Assembly: GCA_032622095.1 (NCBI GenBank)
Contig: CP136069.1
Span: 34,136,194-34,200,193 of the forward strand
DNA from: Siphonodentalium dalli
Taxonomy: Eukaryota > Mollusca > Scaphopoda > Gadilida > Siphonodentaliidae
DNA: 64,000 nucleotides
Direction: 5' to 3'
Below are positions 48,124 to 58,536 of the stretch, in pieces. Within the stretch, counting starts at the first letter, position 1. Every line of letters begins with the position of its first letter. The notes below the pieces were generated by a model, which saw only the letters and a program-made list of their open reading frames with translations, searched no databases and was not told the DNA's origin. A program made the position numbers and the translations under genes.

Positions 48124-48326
48124 TACTCAACAGAATATATGCAACAAATGAATGAATTTGAGCCTTGGATTTATAGTGCAAAATACACTCATGGCTCTAA
48201 GAACGATGCAAACAACATGGTATTATAAAAACTCATTTCATTATAATTATCATGTTGTTGGTATCTATAAATAAAATTGAAGTTAATAGATAGAAGCTTT
48301 TCCGGACAGGTGTCCTCAACACGGTA

Positions 48327-48818
48327 GGGAATCACGTGGTTTTGTCTTGATGAGTATCATCACGCATTCAAAATAGCCGAGGCGATCGCAAAAAGTGACC
48401 AGAAACTAGGAAAAATGTAATAAACCAGGATATGACATAGTATTTTGGCAACTACAAGCATATGCTATTCTATTTTTCAAACAAGCTGATACCTCATTTG
48501 TTTCCAAACGCACAGTTGTTTGCTCTAACATTCTGACCAAATTTGTCAGTCGAAGGATTCTCCTATAGATGTATGGACTGGTATATTCCACAAACCTTGG
48601 CAACTTTGGTCAGAAAGTAATCGAAAACTACTGAGTATTTCTGAACAAATACGCTATCAATTTGTTTTTATAAATAAACTACCATATGCCCGTAACAGTC
48701 AAACTGCTATGTTTTGTGTCCGTTCCTCATATATTATGTTTTTTATGCATTTGCGCTCACCTCTGCCATTTTGAATGCATGGTACTCACCAAACTTGAAA
48801 CCACGTGATTCCCCATGT
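48327..48818. mobile_element. TIR element with CACGTG in the ends
   Basis: GGGAATCACGTGGTTT at the left and AAACCACGTGATTCCC at the right. Similarity extends inward through GAGTA-CATCA-GCATTCAAAATAG and its inverse. Length about 490 bp. No ORF of note, and the target duplication is not clear. Confidence 0.65.
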
Positions 48819-48893
48819 GATTGATTCATATATATATTATTTTATCTCCTGAAATCTATATAAAACTTACAAGGAAGAGATAGCAAGCCTGAA

Positions 48894-49045
48894 TTTAGTG
48901 TGTCGACATATGCAGAATGAGGTCCCCTAGAGGGTGAATTTAGTGACATTATCCCACACAATGGGCAAACATCACAACATTCACCCTCTGGGGACCTCAT
49001 TCTACTTAGGCCTCATCTTCTGGGAAGTATCTATAATCTAAAATT
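48894..49045. mobile_element. H-family fragment (left module)
   Basis: AAGCCTGAATTTAGTGTGTC through the first inverted module to GGCCTCATCTTCTGGGAAG. Confidence 0.8.
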
Positions 49046-49214
49046 AAAGGAATATGATCCTGAAAAAAAATTAGTATTTTCTTTCAATATACCGATAATA
49101 TATACATAAAATGTCCATTATGCGCATGTAATCTAATATTCGGCAGCTAATCGTTATTTTTATAACGATTAAAAAAAATCCGAAGTTAGCCGAAGATTTT
49201 GTGTTGTAGACGAG

Positions 49215-49287
49215 TCACGTGATCATCGGCCACATCACATGATTGTCACGTGTAACACAGAAGCATAGTCACGTGATCGACCACGTG
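49215..49287. promoter_or_regulatory. Cluster of four CACGTG E-boxes
   Basis: CACGTG occurs at about 49215, 49246, 49270 and 49282, three of them as TCACGTGA/T. The cluster lies in UNC80 intron 3, about 1.3 kb from the THAP pseudogene. bHLH-Zip factors bind this motif; function here is inference. Confidence 0.4.
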
Positions 49288-49763
49288 GTAACTCATTGAG
49301 AACGCATAGATATTCAACGATACCATAAGTTTGCACGCGCAAAGCGATCACGAATTCCATTGCGGTTTTTTACGTTTGTCGCATAATGGGAGAACACTGC
49401 GAATGCAAATACATCGTGTTCTCACAATTAAACGTCTTTATCGTGTTATTATTATATGTATCGCGATGTGTTGTTATTATAAAGCCATGCTGCATTTTAC
49501 GTAGGATCTGGACACTGGGATGTTTACGATATGATAATTGTCTATTAGTATTAACTGTGCAAGTCTTCGCATATATGCAATCTTTATATGAATATATAAT
49601 ATAATTTGACTATTCCGGTAACGAAAAAAAGAGAAACACGAGCACATGTTTATATAGATAACTGACCGTAAAACCGAAATAATATACGATAATTTATTTA
49701 TACATCGTGGTAGAATATACTTATTATTATATCAAAGTCTTCATCTGTGATTTATTTTACTGT

Positions 49764-50130
49764 GAACGCTCTTTATTTAGTCATGGTAAAGGAAAATTGG
49801 GACTCGACTTAGAACAGTTGTCATAGTGATTATTTACTGTTTACACCAATACACTTAAATACATGCACACGAACTTGCGATATACATGCTTTATATATCC
49901 GTCAAAGTCGTAGCAATTTCCGGTTTATTAAACTCTTTTTATTCGCACCATATAAGGAATACTCTTAACATGGAACGCTCTTTATTGAGTCATAGTGAAG
50001 GAAAATGGGGACTCGAGTTGTCATCGTGAATACTTTACTAAATTATTCATCAATATACTCCCCACTTTAACTGCAATGGTATGTATTCGTAACCATGACT
50101 GACTCGTCAAATGAAACGCTCTTTATTTGG
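49764..50130. repeat. GAACGCTCTTTATT repeats
   Basis: The phrase AACGCTCTTTATT occurs at about 49767, 49976 and 50117. The first two are followed by GAGTCAT-G-GAAGGAAAAT-GGGACTCG. Related phrases lie at 22904, 22920, 24521 and 39428. Confidence 0.55.
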
Positions 50131-50176
50131 TATATGTATTGGCTTTTTAGCGATAGGTTCGATTGGATATACTCAC

Positions 50177-50545
50177 GACTGGAAGCTCCGGCAAATTTAT
50201 ATTCTTTACGGGAGTTGACGTTTTTCTTGGGATGGCATTCTCATCGGTGGTCCATTTGTTTAACGTGGGGGTTGCATTTCCTCTGAGTTGTCGTCGGTAG
50301 CCACTGTTCGGGCCAAGTGTATTCGCGTTGTGCTCAAAACACATTTTTTCGAAGTGGACGGAACAAATTCAGGACTATTTCGTTGGCAACTACTTCAATA
50401 GTTTCTGATTTTGAGTAACGGGTTTCCCACAGAAATCCCACCAAATGTCACGTAAACGAACGCCGTTTGGAAATGAATGCAGGATTATACCTAATTGAGA
50501 GTCACTATACCGGCCACAGCCGAAAACACTGCATTTATTTGGCAT
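50177..50545 (-). pseudogene. THAP-domain exon with three in-frame stops
   Basis: From ATG 50545 the minus strand reads MPNKCSVFGC, then LHSFP, WWDFCGKP, ICSVHF, FEHNANTLG and ATPTLN. These are the landmarks of a THAP zinc finger (C-x4-C ... W ... C-x2-H ... F ... PTLF) in one frame and in order. Three stops (TAG, TAG, TGA) fall within nine codons just before ICSVHF, so the exon is inactivated. A small intron cannot remove all three, because no AG acceptor lies between the last stop and ICSVHF. The exon ends at a consensus donor, CCAGTC|GTGAGT, which suggests descent from a real spliced gene. THAP domains bind DNA and occur in host factors and P-element transposases; which this was cannot be told. 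Confidence 0.6.
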
Positions 50546-50884
50546 TGTTACGAATGAATTGTAAATACGGGACAATCAGGGCATATATATGGAAAATTAA
50601 AACAACATCGTGAACACGCACCCGAATAGAGTTCACATGTCGGCTCGTGTTTTTATAAGCTTTATTTTTGACACGAAAGTGTTAACTACCCCGCTTAATC
50701 GGCCTTTTATATTCTTGTCAAAACAATAACTTTCCAAGCAGCATTTATGACAAATCACAAGTGAAGATAACTCACCGGGCGTTGAAAATTCACCACGTGT
50801 ACACAATGTTATTGACATGCCATGCCCCGCAGTAATTCCATTACACTCACGCGCTCGATTCCGCATTTTCCATCGCCACTCATA

Positions 50885-50959
50885 TGACGTCATATAGGTA
50901 GACACAATTAACTCCGACTCCGATTCCGTGTTTTTAATTAGTTTACTCATTTGACGTCA
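50885..50959. promoter_or_regulatory. Two palindromic CRE sites (TGACGTCA)
   Basis: TGACGTCA at 50885-50892 and 50952-50959, both with an ATATGA extension and in mirror arrangement. They lie about 340-415 bases upstream of the THAP pseudogene start on the minus strand and could be its old promoter. CREB/ATF proteins bind this octamer. Confidence 0.45.
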
Positions 50960-51127
50960 TATGAGGATTTGCGACGGAGATAGCCGACAACCGGTAGGGG
51001 TATTATTTATTTATTTCTGGGCTTATTTATTACGCGATTGTTATGGGACTTGGATCATTGTGATCACAATAGGGGTGGCTTTCCGATAGTGTTTTGTTGT
51101 TTCATCAGGATAGCAATCCTTTAACAA

Positions 51128-51384
51128 TGTTTTTAGTTACTTTTTCCCTTCTGTTTCTATATCTGCTAATTAGCAGAAGATAAAATGCATAATCGAGGTG
51201 ACTATTAATGGGTGAACATTACCAACTTCAACTGGGGAAATTTTTATCTGATCCTAGGTCTCCCACAGCGGTTGAGGCCTCAGCAGAATGAGATTTCCAG
51301 AGGGTGAATTTGGTGATGTTAGTTCGCCATGTGGGATAGCGTCACCTCATTCTGCACATGACAGACACACTAAATTCAGGCTTG
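51128..51384. mobile_element. H-family right part, before UNC80 exon 4
   Basis: Linker TTTAGTTACTTTTTCCCTTC and the right module, to CACACTAAATTCAGGCTTG. It ends 68 bases before exon 4 and happens to stay open in the exon 4 frame. Confidence 0.8.
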
Positions 51385-51452
51385 TGAGAAATACTATTAC
51401 TAATGTATTTTGGATTATCGTGCTAATAAATTCTATTCTGTTCTATTTTAAG

Positions 51453-53482
51453 TTCAATTCAAATGAGACGAAGCTCCTGTATACGTTGCATTGGATTCTG
51501 TTTGACGCGGCCTCCGAATGTGAAGATGCGGACAGTATTAGCAACATTGAAAATATCGGGCTATATATGCATCCCATCAGCACGATACAGCTGTTTGTTT
51601 ATCTATTCGCACCACTCGTCAATGCGCTAAGGGAATCTGATTTCCAGACGCTGAAGCTGGAGAATGGATTACGACTGTGGCAATCTTTATGGGACTACTG
51701 CGAACCTGATATTCCTTGCTTCACTACAGCTGTCAAACCCCAGAGAAACATGCTCAAAGCCAACTACAGGATTCGTGGGAACACAAATGCTGCTAACATA
51801 TATATCGGGAAAGGAACATCAACTGAAAAACTGTTTCCGATATTTGAAAGGAATGCATCAAGTATTTGTAATTCGATATGTGAGGATCGGGGATGTAAAA
51901 GTGAGCCTCATTCGCCAACGACGGCGCCACTTGCAAGAATGAGCGACATTTGTGCGTCTTCTATAACAGATTCACAATCGGCGACAGTCGAAGTGATATG
52001 CGAGCATTGTAATTCTGTGATGGCTTTTCGGCCAATTGCTAGTGATCCAAACATGACATGCCGTTGCGGAAGGAAAGACAGCTTTGTCGCCTTTCTTCAT
52101 GAAAGTCGGCAATCAGTTTACCAAAAGCTTACGTCTCCAGTCGACCAGGATTTTGTGCAACAACAACTAGCTAGTGCTGTTGCCAGTGGCACAAAGAGCG
52201 GACAGGACACTGTGGACATTTTATGTGCAACCTACTTTGACGTCGCAGTCCTCAGATGTCTCTTTTGCATGAACTGGTCAGAAGAGGGCGTGTATTGGAG
52301 CTTGAGATATTTTCATCGGAGACTTCTCGAAATTTGCGACGAATATAGAAGACAGGATGTTACTGAACGTGGGCGGAGTCAGAGTTTACCGATGCCCGAT
52401 ATCAGTGCCTTACAAAAGGCCGGGAAAATTCCTAAGTTTGTTATCAACAACAACAGCGATAGAGTGAAAAATGATAACATAACGAGACAATTAAATAGGA
52501 TGCGAAGTTCCATGGGTGAAGTCCAGCCCTTGCAAAACCTAGGAAGCATTGCTGAGACCAATCGAGAACCTCCTTACAAAAGGATCCGAGTTGTTGACTT
52601 GAAGCAGTTCTTTGATAGTGTGAAAATAGGGAAGAAGAAGACAGAGAATGACCTTGGTGATTCAGATAGCAAAAACACAATCGATAAAGGTAGCGACAGT
52701 GCCAAACAGTCAAGAGATTCCATTCCACGTTTATCTCCCTTTGATAATGACTTGGAGGCGATAACCGCTGCGGCTAATTCAAGCCTTCTATCTTCTCGAC
52801 AGAATCGCGACGACAGAATTCGAAACTTGCCCAAACTGGACTTTTCTGAGACACATAAGCAGCTCATGGGTCAAATGGGTCAAATAGATGACTCAGAGAA
52901 GGAGTCGTCTGACAGCCAATCAAATGCTGGGGAAACGCCAGAATCTCCACTGACTGACCCGCCCACTGCAGGAACCGATTCTTCTCGGCATCCGATTATC
53001 ACAATAACGGAAGACAATAAGAGTTGTGATTCGTCGGATTCTGACATACACAAACCTCTTTTGGGAGGAACTATTCTGGATGACACAAGCACGGCAGGTA
53101 CTCCGGAGGTGCCCCCATTCCATGGCCTCCATCGGAGTCTAACAGACTCAAATATTAACTATTTCCATGACGATGAGGAACCAGAAGTAGCCGGATCAGT
53201 TCACTATATTCAGAAAAATGGCCATTTGAATTATAAGGTTATTCTCCGAGCTATACATTTTACGGCCACTCATGAACACAGTATGAGGGTTTGTGAAGTG
53301 ATGTTGAACATGATTAATTGTCTTCTCGATATGAGCATAGTGGAAGAGAAGGAAGAAAGCACTGATGAATCGGATAAAAAATCAGATCCCAAGTTGGATC
53401 ATATGAAGTTTCCTGAGTTTAAAAAAGAAAATAGTTCGGCTGAGATCACTGCTCATGAGCTCACCATGGATAGTACTGTCAA
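51453..53482 (+). CDS. UNC80: UNC80 exon 4 (large exon)
   Basis: A 2030-base exon (residues 105-780) after a TTCTATTTTAAG acceptor, ending at GTCAA|GTAAGT, phase 2. Recognisable blocks are ETKLLYTLHWILFDAA, IQLFVYLFAPLVNALRESDF, LRLWQSLWDY, ATYFDVAVLRCLF with WSEEGVYWSLRY (about residue 365), and near the end LTDSNINY ... IQKNGHLNYKVILRAI. All are collinear with vertebrate UNC80. Between the first group and ATYFDV lies a stretch of about 190 residues with a C287-x2-C290-x16-C307-x-C309 cluster that I do not recall in the human protein. The 400-620 region is Ser/Asp-rich and probably disordered. The reading frame stays open 165 bases upstream, but that part is an H-family element and is intronic. 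A P-family MITE starts about 11 bases after the donor. Confidence 0.95.
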
Positions 53483-53492
53483 GTAAGTTAAC

Positions 53493-53707
53493 TACAGTAA
53501 TGCCCTAAGAAATCGACCCCTTAACCACAGCAGAATTATGGGTAACTTTTCAGGATTTAGTCTGAAATATGGCTTGTTGCCATTCATTGGAAAGCTCTCC
53601 CCGAGAGCTTTCCGATGAATGGCAACAAGCCATATTTCCGACTAAATCCTGAAAAGTTACCCATAATTCTGCTGTGGTTAAGGGGTCGATTATTTAAGGC
53701 ATTATTC
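53493..53707. mobile_element. P-family MITE next to the exon 4 donor
   Basis: TACAGTAATGCCCTAAG to GGCATTATT. Its left TA is 11 bases after the exon 4 splice site. Confidence 0.88.
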
Positions 53708-53822
53708 TCACAGAGCTTTCCGATGAATGGCAACAAGCCATATTTCCGACTAAATCCTGAAAAGTTACCCATAATTCTGCTGTGGTTAAGGGGTCGATTA
53801 TTTAATGCATTACTAGCACTGT
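53708..53822. mobile_element. P-family MITE, right half
   Basis: Directly abuts the preceding copy. Starts CACAGAGCTTTCCGATG and ends GCATTACTAGCACTGTA, with a small insertion in the end. Confidence 0.8.
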
Positions 53823-53878
53823 ATTTGTCCCAGTGTTTTAGAAACAAGGTTGGTGCATGGGTGGCGCGCAAGCCTGCA

Positions 53879-54020
53879 AATACTCGTGTCTCTGTAAACT
53901 GCAGAATGAGGTACCCAGAGGATGAATTTCGTGACGCTATCCCGCGTAGCATCACCAAATCCACACTCTGGGAACCTCATTCTGCTTAGGCATCAACTGC
54001 TATGGGAGACCTAGGATTAG
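53879..54020. mobile_element. H-family fragment
   Basis: CAAGCCTGCAAATACTCGTG, the first module and part of the linker (ATGGGAGACCTAGGATTAGA). Confidence 0.78.
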
Positions 54021-54355
54021 AAGATCCTATCAAACAATTATGCCATTGCAGAAAATGGCCAACTATGGATTCATGCACAATATGCAAGAAATACTTTGCG
54101 TGTGCATTGCTTGAGTATGTGCCATATATGAATACATGGTATAACACAAAAGCTTTGTACATCTCGCCATCAGTAATCAGGGCTTGAAATGTTTTGAAAT
54201 ATCCACTTGTCACTGGCAACAGGTAGAATTATTTTCTGCCTGTCACGTCAGAAGTTTGCTTGTGCATACTCTTTATGTGGGATGAAAACATTCATGTCTT
54301 TTAGGAATGTTAAAATCAGATGATTTATGATGATATTATTCCATGTGTTTAACAC

Positions 54356-54802
54356 AGAAGCCTGCAAATAGCGTGTCTGTCATTTGCAGAATGAGGTCCC
54401 CAGATGGTGAATTTAGTGATGCTATACTGCTCAGCGGGCTAGTATCTCGAAATTGACACTCTGGAGACATCATTCCGCTTAGGCCTCATCTTCTGGGAAG
54501 TATCTATAGTTTCAAATTAACATTGTTTTTAGTTACTTTTCCCCTTCTGTTGAGTTTCTATATCCTTTAATTTGCAGAAGATAAAATCCATAATCGAGGT
54601 TCCCAATGGGTGAACATCACCAACTTCAACTGGTGAATTTCATTCTGATCCTAGGTCTACCATAGCAGTTGATGGCCTAAGCAGAATGAGGTCCCCAGAT
54701 GGTGAATTTAGTGATGCTAGCCCGCTGTGCAGTATAGCGTCACTAAATTCACCCTCTGGGGACCTCATTCTGCAAATGACAGACACACTATGTGCAGGCT
54801 TG
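54356..54802. mobile_element. H-family element, full length
   Basis: Flanked by a perfect TTTAACAC duplication (54348-54355, 54803-54810). Two modules and the full linker are present. Confidence 0.9.
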
Positions 54803-54810
54803 TTTAACAC

Positions 54811-55758
54811 TACAACCATTTAGGCCCCTAAACAACGAATGGTAATTTTGAAAATACCGAACCAGTTAATGCGTACTTAACACATTTATCGGTAATATTT
54901 GAACAAAACACATCTACTGCAAAGTATAAAAAGTAGATACACCCGCAAGTATTCCCTCAAAATCTTACGTTGTTTAATAGTTAACTTTAACTGTTCTAAC
55001 CTGCTTCTTTCGCAACCGCGAATATAATAGTTTAACTTATTCCGTGGACATTCAATTGGAGATCGACGGAAAGATACTTCCCAATTATGTTGAACAGTAT
55101 GTTACGTGACTGCACATACAGGCTACTAGATGTATTATCTTTTCATTATTTGATTCTGTTTGCTCAGATTTGTCTTGCAATGACAGTTGTAATGCCATTG
55201 CGAAAGTGCAGGTCAAAGCCCTTTAATCAAACCCCCATGATAATTATGACATACAGATGAAAACGGGAAACATATCTTTATCTTAATATCTTATGGCGAC
55301 CAAGATTATGAAATATTTGATTTGACTTTCGATTTGTTTTCAATTTTGTTTAGAGCTATTCGGTTCAAAATTCGATTCGATCAAAAATCCTCTATTCACA
55401 GGGGGCCTACAACCATTATAACCATATTGTGAATTTTGAAGTTTAATATTTTATGTTTATCCTCCGAATTAGTCAAATTATTCAGTCTCATAAGATTTTA
55501 GGAAAATGGTGGGTCTATAGTCTGGATAAATACCATAAAATGTATCTAGAAATGACAATCTCAGACCAAATAGGTTAATAGAAACTGGCATACCGGTAAG
55601 TGGATCAGATTAAGCTCACCTGCCATAAGTGACAGGTAGAATTAAAATCTTCTTGTCACCCATATAAAATTACCTGACATGTAGACAGGTGGACATTTCG
55701 ATTCCTGTCAGTAATCAAAGGGTTAAAGTCTCAGTTGGACTACTTTTTTCCTTTGAAG
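54811..55758. other. UNC80 intron 4 sequence, no feature seen
   Basis: AT-rich, without recognisable repeats of the families above. Confidence 0.5.
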
Positions 55759-56000
55759 AATTTTCAAAGCTCTTGGCTGTCCATATGGATGCGGTGAGAA
55801 TGGTTTTGGTCAGAGCGGTGACCATTTGAGAATCAAGACACAGAACTGTATGCTGAGGTTACACAAATTAAACCCAGATCTGTTCAAGAAATACCTACAC
55901 CAGATGGTGGCAGACCAGCAGATACAAGAAACAGTCGACTTCCTACATGCCTGTATTGGCTTCTGTGTTGACCCCCAGACCAATCTTCAGTCACCACAAG
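55759..56000 (+). CDS. UNC80: UNC80 exon 5
   Basis: A 242-base exon, acceptor CTTTGAAG, donor CACAAG|GTACAG. One base completes the Lys codon split from exon 4. It then reads IFKALGCPYGCGENG, TQNCMLRLHKLNPDLFKKY and VDFLHACIGFCVDP, collinear with human KSLGCAYGCGEG, AQNCLTKLYKLDKMQF and VDFLHALLGFCMEP. In-frame stops lie just before the acceptor, so the boundary is well fixed. The donor is less canonical (GTACAG) but gives phase 1, as exon 6 needs. A T-family element starts 147 bases downstream. Confidence 0.93.
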
Positions 56001-56146
56001 GTACAGCTTCTATCATTATGATAATATAACAATAAATGATTTAGGAGGCAGGGTTTGCGCTGCCACTTGCCAAGTTTGCCAATGGCAAAAATAATTCACA
56101 TTTGGCAAAAGATTTGGCAAAGTCACTTTTGAGTCCTCAAGAAAGT

Positions 56147-56546
56147 TTAACCCTTTACCCAACAGAAGGGCCCTGTGCCAATGCATTCTCTTATATATGC
56201 GAGTCGACCATAGGTCGCATCGCATATATAAGAGAATGCATTGGCTTAACACATTAAAAATTATAAAATTGTTAAAGAATGTAAGAAAAAATGGTAAAAA
56301 GTGTTAAAAAAAGATTTTGTTTAGGCCAATGCATTCTCTTATATATGCGAGGCGACCTATGGTAGACTCGCATATATAAGAGAATGCATTGGCACAGGGC
56401 ATAACTGTAACTATCACAATGTGGTCAAGGAGCCGGTTCCAATGATATCCATATTTGTATGGTTCTATTGAGACAGACCGAAGATATTTTAGGCTGTTAA
56501 AGCTTTATTTGGCCGGTTTTGGCCGGTTTGTTGGGTAAAGGGTTAA
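56147..56546. mobile_element. T-family element in UNC80 intron 5
   Basis: Perfect TTAA flanks, CCCTTTACCCAACAGAAGGG to GGTTTGTTGGGTAAAGGG. Hairpins lie at 56175-56247 and 56323-56399. Its internal order is inverted relative to the 39694 copy. Confidence 0.9.
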
Positions 56547-56587
56547 TAATTGTCTACCAATACCACTCATTTCATGAAACTCTTTCA

Positions 56588-56996
56588 TCACATACAGTGT
56601 CCTGATCACACTTCAATTTTTCATTTGTAAACAACAAATGTAAACAAAATGGCTTTGATGTGACTTTCAGGAACAATTGGGATGTACAGTAATGCCCTAA
56701 ATAATCGACTCCTTAACCACAGCAGAATTATGGGTAACTTCAGGATTTAGTCGGAAATATGGCATGTTGCCATTCATTGAAAAGCTATCAGTGAGAGCTT
56801 TCCGATGAATGGCAACAAGCCATATTAATGACTAAATCCTGAAAAATTACTCATAATTCTGCTGTGGTTAAGGAGTCGATTATTTAGGGCATTACTGTAC
56901 ATCCCAATTGTTCCTGAAAGTCACGTCAAAGCCATTTTGTTTACATTTGTTGTTTTCAAATGAAAAATTGAAGTGTGATCTGGACACTGTATGTGA
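56588..56996. repeat. 409-bp palindrome centred on a P-family MITE
   Basis: Outer arms 56588-56684 (TCACATACAGTGTCCTGATC...AACAATTGGGATG) and 56900-56996 are near-exact inverses. The MITE between them shares the same centre (56792). The outer arms are not part of any other P copy in the window. Confidence 0.92.
56685..56899. mobile_element. P-family MITE at the palindrome centre
   Basis: TACAGTAATGCCCTAAAT to GCATTACTGTA. The arms differ by a few changes (GGTAACTTCAGG; CATATTAATGAC), so the MITE itself is not freshly copied. Confidence 0.9.
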
Positions 56997-57570
56997 CATA
57001 CCTTTTGGTGAGATAATATCAGTTGTTATGTCTGTGACATCATTGGTAAAGTGGCAGACGGCAGGACGTTATATAGATCATGTCATGAATCTCTACTCTG
57101 GCTAATGCCAATGTAACTCACTGTAGATGAAGTTCCCAACTCAAAATTTCATGATTTAAGTGACCAGTGAAGGACATTATTAAGGACAGATAATAACTAA
57201 TAAATATATTCCCAGCGTTATTTTTTCAACTTAATAAGGTTCCCTATCAAAACTTCAAAAAGTTCTAAGGTTTTGTACTGGTTGAATATGATCTCTATGG
57301 GCGTTAGCCAAAGTAGAGATTATTTGCATGATCTAGTCATTATTGAGCAAAATTTTCAATATCAACCTGCCACTGCAGGGCATTATAAAAATTCATCGTT
57401 TCAGTATAACTTTGTTATTAAATACTTTAGGGAACTTTTACTGTAAAGTTGTAATAATATTTGTTCATAATAAAAGTATCTTGGGGCAGGAACGAGCCCA
57501 AGGTTCAGCTGTAGTGACCAAATGGCCATATTTTTTCAACAATGGCCAAAGAGAATACATTTGGCCAAAC

Positions 57571-58478
57571 TCAGGCCTGAATTTAGAGTGTCTGAAATTC
57601 GCAGAATGAGAACCCCAAAGGGTGAATTTAGTGATGCTGTCCCGCATGATGGGCTAGCATCACTAAATTCACCCTCAGACCTCATTCTGCTTAGTATTCT
57701 GGGAAATATCTATAGTTTCAAATTAACATTGTTTTTAGTTACTTTTCCCCTTCTGTTGAGTTTCTATATCCTTTAATTTACAGAAATAAAATGCATAATC
57801 GAGGTTCCAAATGGGTAAACATCACCAACTTCAACTGGGAAACTTCAATCTGATCTCAGGTCTCCCATAGCAGTTGAGGTCTAAGCAGAATGAGGTCCCC
57901 CAGATGGTGAATTTAGTTTTGCTAGCCCGCTGTGCAGGGTAGCTTCACTAAGTTCAAGGTTCAAAATAAGTGGCCGGTCACGGTCATTGTCCGACGAAAA
58001 ATAGCTTATGTCCAGTGCACTTCTGTATCTGTCGGACATTTTGTCCAATGCAATTCTTTAAACAATCTATCTATCCAAGGAGCCACTTCTGGCCAAATAG
58101 GACATTGAAAGTAAAAAATAGTTCTTTTTTAATTTCAGATCAATTTATAGTGAATATAATTATGTCGAATTGCATGTGTATTTATTAATAGACGTAAAGT
58201 TTTTGAACTTTTAAAAACTAAAATAACATGGGTTTTTCCTAATTGGCAATTGGACGCTCACTAAAAAGTGCGCATCATTGACGAATAATAAGTCTATTGG
58301 AAATTTAAATACTGTCTCATACAGTACATCTGAAAATTTGACAGGCACCATTTTTAAATGACCAACACTATCCATTTGGTGCCTGTCAATTTGACAGTCA
58401 GTAAAAACATAATTATTTTGAGCCTTGACTATGTTCACCCTCATTCTGTAAATGAAGGACACACTATTTCAAGGCTTG
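57571..58478. mobile_element. H-family element split by a hAT-like element
   Basis: TCAGGCCTGAATTTAGAG to CACACTATTTCAAGGCTTG. The right module is interrupted at 57955. Confidence 0.82.
57955..58427. mobile_element. hAT-like element inside an H element
   Basis: Ends CAAGGTTCAAAATAA and TTATTTTGAGCCTTG, 473 bp. Flanked by ACTAAGTT (57947-57954) and ACTATGTT (58428-58435), an 8-bp duplication with one change. No transposase ORF. Confidence 0.78.
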
Positions 58479-58536
58479 TTGGGATGATAACTATACTGCT
58501 GCCTGATGGAGATACTATACATACATGTCATAGGAT

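Larger units (their letters stand above)
47014..48211. mobile_element. Q-family element, outer shell of a triple nest
   Basis: GTACTGTACACTAAATCCAG to TTTTGTACTCAAC, then after the insert TACTCAACAGAATATATGC and AACAAATGAATGAATTTGAG. The far right end is truncated. Confidence 0.75.

Noticed and set aside
51288-51452. Upstream extension of the UNC80 exon 4 reading frame (ATG at 51288)
   Set aside because: The bases are an H-family right module plus a polypyrimidine tract, and exon 3 joins exactly at 51453 by homology and phase.
53615-53989. 124-residue ORF and its minus-strand partner
   Set aside because: Both read through the arms of fold-back MITEs, which give mirror-image peptides such as MNGNKPYFRLNPEKLP in many copies.
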